NCBI GenBank assembly: GCA_011390465.1
Contig: JAABSH010000009.1
Coordinates: 1 to 64,000, forward strand
DNA from: Desulfobacteraceae bacterium
Lineage (GTDB): Bacteria; Desulfobacterota; Desulfobacteria; Desulfobacterales; Desulfosalsimonadaceae
Direction: 5' to 3'
DNA length: 64,000 bases
Position numbers and translations under genes: made by a program. This document shows, one piece after another, positions 43,062 through 52,349 of the stretch. The number at the start of each line of letters is the position of its first letter. Positions within the stretch are counted from its first letter, which is position 1. The notes under the pieces are model-generated. The model had not been told where the DNA came from and did no database searches. It saw only the letters and a list, made by a program, of their open reading frames with translations.

Positions 43062-43140
43062 AGGCAGGCACGGTGGCCTGCCCTACGAACCGGTCAAGGT
43101 CTCCACGCGTCGCAGGGGCGGCCACCGTGCCGTCCTGCAA
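43062..43140. repeat. GGCAGGCACGGTGGCC palindromic element (forward)
   Basis: GGCAGGCACGGTGGCCTGCC, then CTACGAACCGGTC, and a second arm GGGGCGGCCACCGTGCCGTCC. It is related in inverted orientation to the element at 49769-49840 (shared G-TAGGGCAGGCCACCGTGCC). It is a second palindromic repeat family of the same general plan as the GACATTG family. Confidence 0.6.
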
Positions 43141-43330
43141 TATGACAAAAGACCTATAGTTATAGGCTTTGGGGGTAGAACAAATTTACCCTGCAACATA
43201 AAATCATTCCATTGATCTTCCATCTAAAATTATATATGATATAAAATCTCTGGCCCATGAGCAGAGACAGAAAAAACCATGACCAAAAATTATTATCTCT
43301 TCGATTGCCGCTTAAAGGAGTTTTCTGTCC

Positions 43331-44359
43331 ATGAAAGCAATGGTGCTTGAAAAAATCCAGAAGCTGCCGGATTGCGCTACGCCGTTAACCCTTGTTGATC
43401 TTCCGGCACCCGTGCCCGGTCCGGATGAAATCCTGATCAAAGTACACACCTGCGGCGTTTGCCACACGGAACTGGATGAAATTGAAGGACGCACGCCCCC
43501 GCCTTTTTTTCCCATGGTTCCCGGCCATCAGGTAGTGGGCCGGGTGGCCGGAACCGGTGAAACCGCAACCAGATTTTCCATGGGCGACCGGGTGGGCGTG
43601 GCATGGATCTTTTCCGCCTGCGGAAAATGTTCGTTCTGCCGAAACGGCCTTGAAAACCTCTGTGCGGAATATAAAGCCACGGGCCGGGATGCCAACGGCG
43701 GGTATGCGGAATACATGACCGTGCCGGAAAATTTTGCCTACCGGATACCGGAAACCTTTTCCGACGCCCAGGCCGCCCCGCTTTTGTGCGCCGGCGCCAT
43801 CGGTTACCGGTCCCTGAATCTCACCGGCATCGGAGACGGTGACACTTTAGGCCTGACCGGTTTCGGCGCCTCTGCCCACCTGGTCCTGAAAATGGCCCGG
43901 TTCCGTTATCCCGCATCCCGGGTATTTGTGTTTGCCAGAAATGAAAAGGAACAGGAATTTGCCAGATCGTTAGGCGCTGTGTGGGCCGGAGATACGGACG
44001 ACAGGTCCCCGGAACCCCTCAACGCCATTATCGACACAACCCCTGCCTGGAAGCCGGTGGTCGAAGCCATGAAAAATCTGGACCGGGGAGGCCGGCTGGT
44101 CATCAATGCCATCCGGAAAGAGCCAACCGACCAGAATTATCTTCTGAACCTTGACTACCCCAACCATCTCTGGATGGAAAAAGAAATCAAAAGCGTGGCC
44201 AATGTCACCAGCCGGGATGTTTTCGAGTTTATCGGTCTTGCCGAAAAAATGGACATCCGGCCGGAAGTCAGCGAATATCCCCTTGAAGGCGCCAATCAGG
44301 CCTTACTTGAACTGAAAACCGGAAACATAAGAGGGGCAAAAGTGCTGCGGCTTACCTGA
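43331..44359 (+). CDS. Zinc-dependent alcohol dehydrogenase (MDR family)
   Basis: This 342-aa medium-chain dehydrogenase oxidises an alcohol or reduces an aldehyde with NAD(P). The catalytic zinc site has C-G-V-C-H-T-E (Cys/His) and P-G-H-Q-V-V-G. The structural zinc lobe has C-G-K-C-S-F-C and a fourth Cys. The nucleotide fold has G-L-T-G-F-G-A-S-A. All four structural cysteines are kept. An AAAGGAG site precedes the ATG. The next gene, an acyl-CoA ligase, follows after 22 nt and is likely co-transcribed. A role in converting long-chain alcohols to acids for activation is inferred. Confidence 0.92.
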   Translation: MKAMVLEKIQKLPDCATPLTLVDLPAPVPGPDEILIKVHTCGVCHTELDEIEGRTPPPFFPMVPGHQVVGRVAGTGETATRFSMGDRVGVAWIFSACGKCSFCRNGLENLCAEYKATGRDANGGYAEYMTVPENFAYRIPETFSDAQAAPLLCAGAIGYRSLNLTGIGDGDTLGLTGFGASAHLVLKMARFRYPASRVFVFARNEKEQEFARSLGAVWAGDTDDRSPEPLNAIIDTTPAWKPVVEAMKNLDRGGRLVINAIRKEPTDQNYLLNLDYPNHLWMEKEIKSVANVTSRDVFEFIGLAEKMDIRPEVSEYPLEGANQALLELKTGNIRGAKVLRLT

Positions 44360-44381
44360 ACAACAAAAAAGGAGGATGCGC

Positions 44382-46052
44382 ATGACACAAAAACTCTGGC
44401 ACCAATCCTATGCTTCTGGTGTTCCGAAAACCCTCACCTATGACCAAACCACGGTATCTGAAGCCTTGTCCCGCTCGGCCCGGGAGTTTCCGGATCATCC
44501 AGCCCTGAATTACATGGGACGGATCATCTCCTACCGGGAGCTTGAATCCATGGTCAATGCCTTCAGCCGGGTGCTGGTGGATATGGGCATCGGCCCGGGT
44601 GACAAGGTGGCGGTCAGCCTGCCCAATATTCCCCAGGCCATTATCAGCAATTACGCTGTTTTCCGAATCGGAGCCGTGGCGGTGCTCTGCAATCCCTTGT
44701 ATACGGAAAGGGAGCTGGCCTATCAGCTGGATGATTCAGACGCCAGACTTATCATCACCCTCACCCTGCTGGTGCCGCGGGTTGAAAAAATTAAAGACCA
44801 GACAAAAATTGAAAAAATCATTGCCTGCCACATTCATTCTTTTCTGCCGTTTCCCAAAAAACAATTGTTCCCGTTTGTTAAAAAGCGCATGGTCCGCAAA
44901 ATTGTGCCATCTGACACCGTCCGGATATTTCAGGATCTGCTTTCTTCCCAAAAACACGCCCCTGTAAGCGATCAGAGCAGATGGGAAGATGTGGGGGCCC
45001 TGCTCTACACCGGCGGCACCACCGGGGTCAGCAAAGGCGTGATGCTCACCCATGCCAATCTCAGCTGCAATGTGCAGCAGTTTGTGGCCTGGTTTCCGGA
45101 TTTAAAAAAAGGCGAAGAAAGCCTGGTGGGCAATTTTCCCGTGTTTCATTCCGCCGGATTTACGGCCATCCAGAACTTCTGCCTGTGGCAGGCCTATGAG
45201 ATCATTCTCGTTCCCCGTCCGGAGCCGGCCATTAACATCGAAATATTGAAAAAATACCATCCCACATTTCTGCCCGGGGTGCCCACAATTTTTGTGGGGC
45301 TTCTGGCGGAACCGGCTTTCCGGAAGCTGAATTTTTCAAACATCAAGGGATTTTTCTCCGGGGCCGCCCCCCTGGCCGCAGACACCATCCGGGAGTTAAA
45401 AGCCCTTACCGGCGCGGATATGTGCGAAGTTTACGGGTCCACGGAAAACTCCCCCATTGTGTCGGTGACGCCCTGGGGCGGAAAAATCAAACCCGGCACG
45501 GTCGGGTGTCCGGTGCCGGATACAGATGTCAAAATTGTGGATGTTGAAACCGGGGAGACGGAGATGCCCACCGGCGAAACCGGGGAGGTTGTCATCAAAG
45601 GCCCGCAGGTGATGCAGGGCTATTATAAAAAACCGGATGAAACCGCAGCCGTGCTGAAAGACGGCTGGTTTTTTTCCGGGGACATTGGACAGCTGGATGC
45701 GGACGGCTATCTCACGATTGTGGACCGGAAAAAAGACATGATCATTGCCGGCGGTTACAATATTTATCCCCTGGAACTGGATAATGTGCTGTTTGATCAT
45801 CCCAAAATACTGGAAGCCTGCACCATCGGGGTGCCGGACACATACCGGGGGGAAACGGTAAAAGCGTTTATTGTGCCGAAAAAAGGGGAAACCCTTACCG
45901 AAAAAGAGGTCATTGCCTATTGCAAAAAAAATCTGGCCGCCTATAAAGTCCCCAAACAGATCGAATTCATGGAAGAACTTCCCAAAAGCGCGGTGGGAAA
46001 AATCCTGCGCAGAAAATTAAAGGAAATGGAGATAAGCAAGGCGGAAAAATAA
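44382..46052 (+). CDS. Long-chain fatty-acid/AMP-dependent acyl-CoA ligase
   Basis: This 556-aa adenylate-forming enzyme activates a carboxylic acid to acyl-CoA with ATP. It has motif A3 Y-T-G-G-T-T-G-V-S-K-G (about residue 210), E-V-Y-G-S-T-E, D-G-W-F-F-S-G-D-I-G and the C-terminal S-A-V-G-K-I-L-R-R-K with its catalytic Lys. The ATG at 44382 is used because GGAGG lies 6 nt upstream; an ATG 6 nt earlier is too close. It follows the alcohol dehydrogenase gene in one unit. The substrate chain length cannot be read from sequence. Confidence 0.92.
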   Translation: MTQKLWHQSYASGVPKTLTYDQTTVSEALSRSAREFPDHPALNYMGRIISYRELESMVNAFSRVLVDMGIGPGDKVAVSLPNIPQAIISNYAVFRIGAVAVLCNPLYTERELAYQLDDSDARLIITLTLLVPRVEKIKDQTKIEKIIACHIHSFLPFPKKQLFPFVKKRMVRKIVPSDTVRIFQDLLSSQKHAPVSDQSRWEDVGALLYTGGTTGVSKGVMLTHANLSCNVQQFVAWFPDLKKGEESLVGNFPVFHSAGFTAIQNFCLWQAYEIILVPRPEPAINIEILKKYHPTFLPGVPTIFVGLLAEPAFRKLNFSNIKGFFSGAAPLAADTIRELKALTGADMCEVYGSTENSPIVSVTPWGGKIKPGTVGCPVPDTDVKIVDVETGETEMPTGETGEVVIKGPQVMQGYYKKPDETAAVLKDGWFFSGDIGQLDADGYLTIVDRKKDMIIAGGYNIYPLELDNVLFDHPKILEACTIGVPDTYRGETVKAFIVPKKGETLTEKEVIAYCKKNLAAYKVPKQIEFMEELPKSAVGKILRRKLKEMEISKAEK

Positions 46053-46080
46053 TCCGTAAAAAAATACAGGGTCTAAAAAA

Positions 46081-46127
46081 AACAGCGTGGCGGACTGAGA
46101 TTTACCAGTCCGTCACGCTGTTTTTTT
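46081..46127. terminator. Bidirectional Rho-independent terminator
   Basis: AACAGCGTGGCGGACTG (46081-46097), an 8-nt loop, CAGTCCGTCACGCTGTT (46106-46122) and a T-tract form a 17-bp stem with one wobble pair. A-rich sequence on the left serves the opposite strand. It separates the convergent acyl-CoA ligase and outer-membrane protein genes. Confidence 0.93.
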
Positions 46128-46147
46128 ATGTACTTCCAAAAATAAAA

Positions 46148-47839
46148 TCAGAACATCCAGATGAATTCCATGCCCACCCGGTAAGCCACATCATCGCTCT
46201 TTGCGCCGGGTATAATATCCAATGGATTATCGGGGTTCCGGTAGGCTGTTAACGCACTGGTCACATCTTCCACGGTATCACCGGGAAAGAAAACGGAAAA
46301 CTGGGTTTTAATAAAGGAATGCTTGCTGGTGGCCAGGGTCAGCTCGTTATCCCATTCTGTGCCCGTATAACCTGAATCTACCTTTGTTATGGCGGGAAGA
46401 CTTGTTGCGGTTGGGAACACGAAACCATATACGGAGATATCTTCGTTCCACCAGAAAGAATTCACATTGGACCGGAAAATCAGAAAGCGTTTCGGCGTAA
46501 GCGTAATTCCCACGCTGGTCATGCTAAGCCCCGGGTTGTCGCCGCGACCGTTGCCGAATTTGCCCAGTCCGTTCTGGAGGCCGCCGGTGGCAACAGGGGT
46601 TCCATTGCCGTAGAGTTCCGGCAGATACCCATAAAGTACACTGCCCAGCACCAGGTTGGTGTCGCCGATAATGGTATTTTCTCCGCCAAAATACTGGGAA
46701 AACCGCTGAGCATTTGTCACGCCGGTATACCCATTAAGTTCATCATCACCAGGATCATCATCACCGGAGGTGTAAATAAATCCGATATGGGGTTTTACAC
46801 CAAAACCGGCAGACTCATCCAGTTTAAAGGCCAGATCCCCGGAAAACGCGTACGCGGAAATATCAAAATCATCCTCAGCCAGGCCGGTATCATCTGCGCA
46901 CCCAAACTGATACACCCCTTCCAGGAACAGCTCCATAATGCCGAACTTGCCGGTATAGTAAGCACCGATATGGTGGGAGTCGGTTTTGGGAGTGGCACCG
47001 GTAGTTTTTGTAACAAAATTAAACAGATTTCCCACCGGGACATCCCTGATCCGGTCATAAATATAAAAGGGCTGAATTTTTTGTCCTTCTTCCGGGGTGA
47101 AGGTCATATACCCGCCGAACAGATCCCGGTCACTGTCTTCGGTGTCGGCAAGCGCATTCACATCGACCTGAAAATTGTTTTCCAGCAGCTTGAAATACCC
47201 TACATTAAAGCTCCATGTGTCATAATCACCGGTAACCCAGAATCCCGGGTTGTCGTCACCATAAACCAGACCCGCGGCATCTATCACATCAATTCCCCAT
47301 ATATCATACCCTGCGTGCAGGCGCATGTTGAAAGGGAGTTTAAAAGTGCCGTGGAGCCGCTCCAGGCCAAAATTGCTGCTGTTGCCGTCCTTGCCGCCCC
47401 GGTCATCGACAGAGGAGTTCTCCAGAGGCCGGTCATATTCCAGGGCCGCATAAAAACTCCACATCTTATCCCTGGGCATGGCAGTGTAATACATCTGTAC
47501 TTCGCTGCGGATATAATTATTATTAATCCACCCGGTTTCAGTGATGTGATTTTTGAAAAAATTATTTTGAAGCTTGCCGCCCAGCAGGGGTATGGTCAAG
47601 TCATCGGTCAAACCGAAATCCCAGTCAGTTTCACTGGTGGGAATAATTCTGGCCCGGGCGCCGTAACTCATTAAAATATCACTTTTGGTCTCAATCATCA
47701 CCTGGCCGGGTCCCATCAAAACGTCTTTCTGCAGTTGGACGTCCAGATCCGAATCCGTGTCTGACGCGGCAACGGCCGGCAGGGAAAATACTGCAATGGT
47801 TAACATCATGATCGTTGTCAGTAGAATAATTTTTTTCAT
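46148..47839 (-). CDS. Outer-membrane beta-barrel protein, porin-like
   Basis: This 563-aa protein has a cleavable signal peptide (M-K-K-I-I-L-L-T-T-I then ending S-L-P-A-V-A-A). It continues in alternating hydrophobic strands and Gly/Asp/Asn-rich turns, ending R-V-G-M-E-F-I-W-M-F. The C-terminal Phe is the outer-membrane insertion signal. The start at 47839 follows GGAGG; an upstream in-frame ATG lies 27 nt earlier. It lies on the same strand as the upstream acyl-CoA ligase and may carry hydrophobic substrate, by analogy with FadL-like pairings, but no FadL homology was identified. Confidence 0.8.
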   Translation of the reverse strand: MKKIILLTTIMMLTIAVFSLPAVAASDTDSDLDVQLQKDVLMGPGQVMIETKSDILMSYGARARIIPTSETDWDFGLTDDLTIPLLGGKLQNNFFKNHITETGWINNNYIRSEVQMYYTAMPRDKMWSFYAALEYDRPLENSSVDDRGGKDGNSSNFGLERLHGTFKLPFNMRLHAGYDIWGIDVIDAAGLVYGDDNPGFWVTGDYDTWSFNVGYFKLLENNFQVDVNALADTEDSDRDLFGGYMTFTPEEGQKIQPFYIYDRIRDVPVGNLFNFVTKTTGATPKTDSHHIGAYYTGKFGIMELFLEGVYQFGCADDTGLAEDDFDISAYAFSGDLAFKLDESAGFGVKPHIGFIYTSGDDDPGDDELNGYTGVTNAQRFSQYFGGENTIIGDTNLVLGSVLYGYLPELYGNGTPVATGGLQNGLGKFGNGRGDNPGLSMTSVGITLTPKRFLIFRSNVNSFWWNEDISVYGFVFPTATSLPAITKVDSGYTGTEWDNELTLATSKHSFIKTQFSVFFPGDTVEDVTSALTAYRNPDNPLDIIPGAKSDDVAYRVGMEFIWMF

Positions 47840-47952
47840 GAACCCTCCTCGGAAATTCCATCTCATATGTTAATTATAGCGGCTCGTGTGTGAAAATCCA
47901 TTAAATGACGGACGATAGCGGGCATCACCTCCTCTGTAAAAAATAAAATCTG

Positions 47953-49467
47953 TTATGAATCTTTAAACTGTTCCCGCAACACCCTTTTCAGAATCTTGCC
48001 GGTGGGCGTGCGGGGAATCTCGGTTGTAATTTCTACGCGTTTGGGAATTTTAAAGCTGGCGATTTTTCCCCGGCTCCATTCGATTAACTGCTCGGGGGTC
48101 AGCGCTTCGCCTTCTTTTAAGACAATCACTGCTTTTACCGCTTCCCCCCATTTTTCATCCGGACATCCGATAACCCCGGCATCGGCAATTTTGGGATGGC
48201 TGAGCAGTAAGTCTTCGATTTCCGCGGGATAAATATTTTCTCCGCCGGAAATAATCATGTCCTTTTTGCGGTCCATTATATATAAGAATCCATCCGCATC
48301 CATTTTGGCCATGTCTCCGGAATACAGCCAACCGTCCTTCAGGGTTTCGGCGGTGGCGTCCGGGCGGTTCCAGTACCCTTTCATCAGATTGGTGCCGGAT
48401 ATCAATACTTCTCCCATCTCTTCGGGGCCCACGTCATTGCCTTCCATGTCCACCACCCGGATTTCATTGTGAAAAAACGGCGGGCCGCAGGAACCGGCTT
48501 TTTGGATGGCATTTTCACCGTCAATCACCGTGGCCGGCCCGGTGCATTCGGTCATACCGTAAAGCTGACGAACCTCGATGCCGGAAGCCGCGAAATCTTT
48601 GATCAGAGAAACCGGCACGGGCGCGGCATACACCAGTGCCATCTTGACATTGCTCCAGTCAAATTTGGCAAAATCCGGAATCTGGCGCAGAAACATGAGG
48701 ATCTGAGGAACGGAACCAAACCAGGTGATTTTTTCCGTTTGCAGCAGTTCCAAAAAATTTTTCGGTTCAAAAGCGCGCTGAAACACCATTTTCATGCCGA
48801 AATGCACACACATGGGCACTGGTGCCAACGCACCGATATGAAACAGGGGAAGCGGCATAAGCAGGATCTCCCCGATTTCCCCGAATGTGGCTCTCAGGGT
48901 CACGGACGTGCCGAAATATCCGTCATGGGTCAATTCCGCACCTTTTGGCTTGCCCGTGGTACCCGAAGTGTAGAGAATGGTCAGGGTGTCACCGCCCCCG
49001 CACTTGATCACGGGTTCGGTGGCCGGCGCGTCCGCGGTCAACTGAGTATAAGACATGGCAAATGCCGGCGGAGGGTCCATAATCCCAACAAAATGCGCAC
49101 AGGGCAAATCAGCATGAATGCTCTCCACCACCTGCGCGAATTCCTTTCCAAACACCAGCACTTTGGCCTGGCAATCATTAATAATATACTGGATTTCCGG
49201 ACCGGCCAGCCGGTGATTGATGGGCACCATAATGGCGCCGGCTTTTCCCAGTCCGAAATACAGATCAAAATACTCGGGTTCATTCAGGGCCAGAATGGCG
49301 ACCCGGTCCCCGGCACGAACATTCAACCGCTCTAATGAATTGACAAACCGGTTGCAGCGCCGGTTCATCTGATCAAAGGTAAGCCGCACATCCTGCACCA
49401 CCAGGGCTTCCTTGCGCGGCGTCAGTTTTGCGCGTTTTGTAAGAAAACTGCCAATATTGAGTTGCAT
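47953..49467 (-). CDS. AMP-dependent acyl-CoA synthetase
   Basis: This 504-aa adenylate-forming enzyme has Y-T-S-G-T-T-G-K-P-K-G (about 175), Y-G-M-T-E-C-T-G, D-G-W-L-Y-S-G-D-M and P-T-G-K-I-L-K-R with its catalytic Lys. It is the second acyl-CoA ligase of the window and a sequence-diverged paralogue of the first. The ATG at 49467 is favoured because GGAGGAAAAATTC precedes it; the upstream in-frame start at 49491 has no site. It lies upstream of the outer-membrane protein gene with a 113-bp gap. The substrate is unknown. Confidence 0.9.
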   Translation of the reverse strand: MQLNIGSFLTKRAKLTPRKEALVVQDVRLTFDQMNRRCNRFVNSLERLNVRAGDRVAILALNEPEYFDLYFGLGKAGAIMVPINHRLAGPEIQYIINDCQAKVLVFGKEFAQVVESIHADLPCAHFVGIMDPPPAFAMSYTQLTADAPATEPVIKCGGGDTLTILYTSGTTGKPKGAELTHDGYFGTSVTLRATFGEIGEILLMPLPLFHIGALAPVPMCVHFGMKMVFQRAFEPKNFLELLQTEKITWFGSVPQILMFLRQIPDFAKFDWSNVKMALVYAAPVPVSLIKDFAASGIEVRQLYGMTECTGPATVIDGENAIQKAGSCGPPFFHNEIRVVDMEGNDVGPEEMGEVLISGTNLMKGYWNRPDATAETLKDGWLYSGDMAKMDADGFLYIMDRKKDMIISGGENIYPAEIEDLLLSHPKIADAGVIGCPDEKWGEAVKAVIVLKEGEALTPEQLIEWSRGKIASFKIPKRVEITTEIPRTPTGKILKRVLREQFKDS

Positions 49468-49491
49468 GAATTTTTCCTCCCGTCTGAACAT

Positions 49492-49768
49492 GACTTTATG
49501 TTTATAATTCCTGTTTACTATAAATATCAGTGTTTATGAATGCAAGAGAAATCAGTACATTCAAACATCAATCGGAATCAAAACCACTGATAATCGGGTG
49601 TTCAGGTCATGGAAATGGTGGGCAAAATAAAATTAAACAACTATGTTTTCAAATACTTAATGAGCTTAAAGGGATCTAAAGTGCCTAAAATTATGGACTG
49701 CGCAAAACGCGCGATCATGTTTAACATAAAAATTAAAATCTGCTTATCCGATTAACTCAAGTTAGACG
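49492..49768. other. Intergenic region upstream of the acyl-CoA synthetase gene
   Basis: AT-rich sequence with TATAAA-like words on the minus strand near 49505-49525 that may hold the synthetase promoter. No gene or structured RNA was recognised. Confidence 0.35.
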
Positions 49769-49840
49769 GGTCGGCACGGTGGCCGACCCTGCAAGTCCGG
49801 AGATTTCGACCGGTTCGTAGGGCAGGCCACCGTGCCTGCC
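49769..49840. repeat. GGCAGGCACGGTGGCC palindromic element (inverted copy)
   Basis: GGTCGGCACGGTGGCCGACC and GGCAGGCCACCGTGCCTGCC arms surround GACCGGTTCGTAGG. It is the reverse-orientation relative of the element at 43062-43140. Confidence 0.6.
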
Positions 49841-49862
49841 GAATCAGTCTTCAGCCTTCAGC

Positions 49863-51098
49863 CTATAGCAGCATGCCGGCCACGGCGCCGGTCATGCAGG
49901 TGGCAAGGGTGCCCGCAACAATGGACCGGATCCCGAGGGCCACGATATCGCTGCGGCGGTCTGGTGCGATTCCGGAAAGACCGCCGATCATGATTCCCAG
50001 ACTGCCAGGATTGGCGAACCCGCACAATGCATAGGACATAATCACCAGACTTTTGGGAGAAAGAGCGCCTGGAGGCAGGTTTCGCATGTCCAGATAGGCG
50101 ATCAGTTCGTTTAAAATGGTTTTGGTGCCCATCAAAGCCCCGGCAACCGGGGCCTCAGCCCATGGCACACCCATGAACCACACCACCGGCGCCATGATCC
50201 AACCGAACATGCGCTGAAGGGTCAGGGGCGCTGAATGAAACAACGGAAACAGGGCGAAGAACTGATTTACCAGATGCACCAGGGCCACCAGCACCACAAT
50301 CATGGCAATAATATTGAGCAGCAATTCCAGGCCCTGGACAGTGCCCCGGGTAATGGCATCCATGGTGCTGGTGGCGCCGGTTTCCGCTGTCAGGCGGCCG
50401 GAGGTGGGGCGGCCGGTTTCCGGGACCATGATTTTGGAAATAACAATGGCTGCCGGCACGCTGACAACGGATGCGGTCAGAATATGACCAATAACATTGG
50501 GGACAACCGAATCCAGGATTGAGGCGTAAAGCACCATCACCGTACCGGCAATGGTGGCCATGCCGCTGGTCATCAGGGTAAACAATTCACTGCGGGTCAT
50601 CCGGCTCACATAGGGCCGTACCAGCAGCGGGGCTTCCACCATGCCCACAAAAATATTGGCAGACACGCCCACGCCTTCGGCACCGCCCAGGTTCATGGTT
50701 TTTTCCAGAACCCGGGAAAATCCGGCCACAACTTTTGGCAGAATCTTCCAGTAAAACAATACCGAAGACAGCGCACTGATCACCAGCACCAGGGGCAGGG
50801 CCTGAAACGCCAGAATAAATCCGGCCTGGGGATGGGTGATCTCATAGGGGGCCGGACCGCCGCCGATGAATCCGAACACAAAGGCCGTGCCGGCGGTCGT
50901 GGATTCCTGAATGGCTGCCACCACATGGTTCAGGCAGGTAAATCCCCGGGTTATGAAGGGAAATTTCAAAAAACAAAACCCGATTCCCAGTTGCAGCAGC
51001 ACGCCGACAATGGCAATACGCACGGGAAACCGGCGGCGGTTTTCACTCATGAGCCAGGCAAGGGCCATAAAGATAAAAAATCCAAATACACTCTGCAC
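49863..51098 (-). CDS. Concentrative nucleoside transporter (CNT family)
   Basis: This 411-aa integral membrane protein imports nucleosides with Na+ or H+. It has hydrophobic segments throughout, the re-entrant E-S-T-T-A-G-T-A-F-V-F-G region, M-T-S-G-M-A-T-I-A-G-T-V, and the C-terminal Y-A-L-C-G-F-A-N-P-G-S-L-G-I-M-I-G-G. The start is GTG. It is a lone gene divergent from znuA. It could import nucleosides released by the periplasmic 5'-nucleotidase encoded at 35.9-37.5 kb (inference). Confidence 0.92.
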   Translation of the reverse strand: MQSVFGFFIFMALAWLMSENRRRFPVRIAIVGVLLQLGIGFCFLKFPFITRGFTCLNHVVAAIQESTTAGTAFVFGFIGGGPAPYEITHPQAGFILAFQALPLVLVISALSSVLFYWKILPKVVAGFSRVLEKTMNLGGAEGVGVSANIFVGMVEAPLLVRPYVSRMTRSELFTLMTSGMATIAGTVMVLYASILDSVVPNVIGHILTASVVSVPAAIVISKIMVPETGRPTSGRLTAETGATSTMDAITRGTVQGLELLLNIIAMIVVLVALVHLVNQFFALFPLFHSAPLTLQRMFGWIMAPVVWFMGVPWAEAPVAGALMGTKTILNELIAYLDMRNLPPGALSPKSLVIMSYALCGFANPGSLGIMIGGLSGIAPDRRSDIVALGIRSIVAGTLATCMTGAVAGMLL

Positions 51099-51229
51099 GA
51101 TGTCTGTTTTCCTGTTTTACGGGGTTACGGGGTTAGGGCCGCAGAAGCATCCAGCTCCAATTGTTTATAGCAAAAACCATGGGTCAATACGACATCCGAA
51201 ATGTTTTAAACAAAAAAACAAAATTTTAA

Positions 51230-51258
51230 TTAACGTAAACGTCATGTTGTGGTATATA
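51230..51258 (+). promoter_or_regulatory. Possible promoter of the znuABC-yidD-icmF operon
   Basis: TTAACG (51230-51235), a 17-bp spacer and TATATA (51253-51258) lie about 170 bp upstream of znuA. Each box matches the consensus at 4 of 6 positions. No certain Zur box was found. Confidence 0.35.
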
Positions 51259-51427
51259 AAATTTTTAAGCCAAATGATTGTTTTGGGCACCGCCATCACA
51301 GGAACGCATGAAACATGCCCTTTTGCGGTTGAACCGAAACGGGCGAATGCGATTTGCCCTGCGACATCAATCATCACTTCCCAATACAGGGATCAGAACA
51401 AACCGATCAATTACAGGAATTTTATTC

Positions 51428-52345
51428 ATGCCCTGGCAAACTTTTTTCCGCAGCCTGTGCGTTTTAGGCGCAATGCTTTTTTTCGCCCGGCCGGCGCTGG
51501 CCTTTGAACAAATCACTGTTTTTGTAAGCATTCCGCCCCAGAAATATTTTGTCCAGGCCATTGGCAAGGATCGGGTCACCATTACCGCTGTGGTAAGTCC
51601 GGCGCACAGCCCTGCGGATTATGAACCCTCTCCGGCCCAAATGCGGGAAATGGCAAAAGCAGACATCTATTTTGCCGCGGGCGTGCCGTTTGAAATCACA
51701 TGGCTTGAAAAATTTGCCGCGGTAAATCCGCGCATGCGCCTGGTGAAGACGGATGCCGGGATTGAGAAAAAACCGGTGAACCGGCATGACACGGCTGCGG
51801 GGCTTTCTATCCACGCACTACCCCAAAACCATCATGACGTCCACCATAAAACGGACATGCCAGATCCCCATATCTGGCTGTCGCCGCAACTGGTTAAAAT
51901 CCAGGCCAACCACATTGCCGCGGGCCTTTCCGCCATTGATCCGGAAAACGACGATTTTTATCAAAAAAATTACCTTGACCTCCTTAACCGGATTGACCGT
52001 CTCGATCAGGAGTTAAAATCCCTGTTTACGGAAAAGACCGCACAAAAGGCGTTTCTGGTGTTTCATCCGTCCTGGGGGTATTTTGCCGATGCTTACGGGC
52101 TTACGCAGGTATCCATTGAAGTCGAAGGAAAAGCGCCCAAGGCAAGGGAGGTCAAACACCTGATCGATTTTGCACGGCGCCGGAACATCCGGCTGATTTT
52201 TGTTCAGCCCCAGTTCTCCACAAAACAGGCAGCCATTATTGCCCGGGAAATCGGCGGCCGTCTGATCCCCGCCGACCCGCTGGCGGAAAACTGGCCGGAA
52301 AACCTCCGCAGAGTGGCATTATCCATCAAGGGAGCTGTTGAGTGA
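51428..52345 (+). CDS. znuA: Zinc ABC transporter substrate-binding protein
   Basis: This 305-aa periplasmic metal-binding protein (cluster A-I) has signal peptide S-L-C-V-L-G-A-M-L-F-F-A-R-P-A-L-A. Metal ligands include the His in V-V-S-P-A-H-S-P-A-D-Y. A His-rich loop follows (N-H-H-D-V-H-H-K) with D-P-H-I-W-L-S-P, then V-F-H-P-S-W-G-Y and a distal Asp. The His-rich loop indicates zinc over manganese. The start at 51428 gives the signal peptide; longer in-frame starts would add an unusual basic leader. It is the first gene of a five-gene unit with overlapping stops and starts. Confidence 0.88.
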   Translation: MPWQTFFRSLCVLGAMLFFARPALAFEQITVFVSIPPQKYFVQAIGKDRVTITAVVSPAHSPADYEPSPAQMREMAKADIYFAAGVPFEITWLEKFAAVNPRMRLVKTDAGIEKKPVNRHDTAAGLSIHALPQNHHDVHHKTDMPDPHIWLSPQLVKIQANHIAAGLSAIDPENDDFYQKNYLDLLNRIDRLDQELKSLFTEKTAQKAFLVFHPSWGYFADAYGLTQVSIEVEGKAPKAREVKHLIDFARRRNIRLIFVQPQFSTKQAAIIAREIGGRLIPADPLAENWPENLRRVALSIKGAVE

Positions 52346-52349
52346 CAAT

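Noticed and set aside
51165-51427. Riboswitch or Zur box upstream of znuA
   Set aside because: I found no clear paired structure of a known class and no good match to the TGATAT-type zinc palindrome, only AT-rich DNA with a weak promoter.
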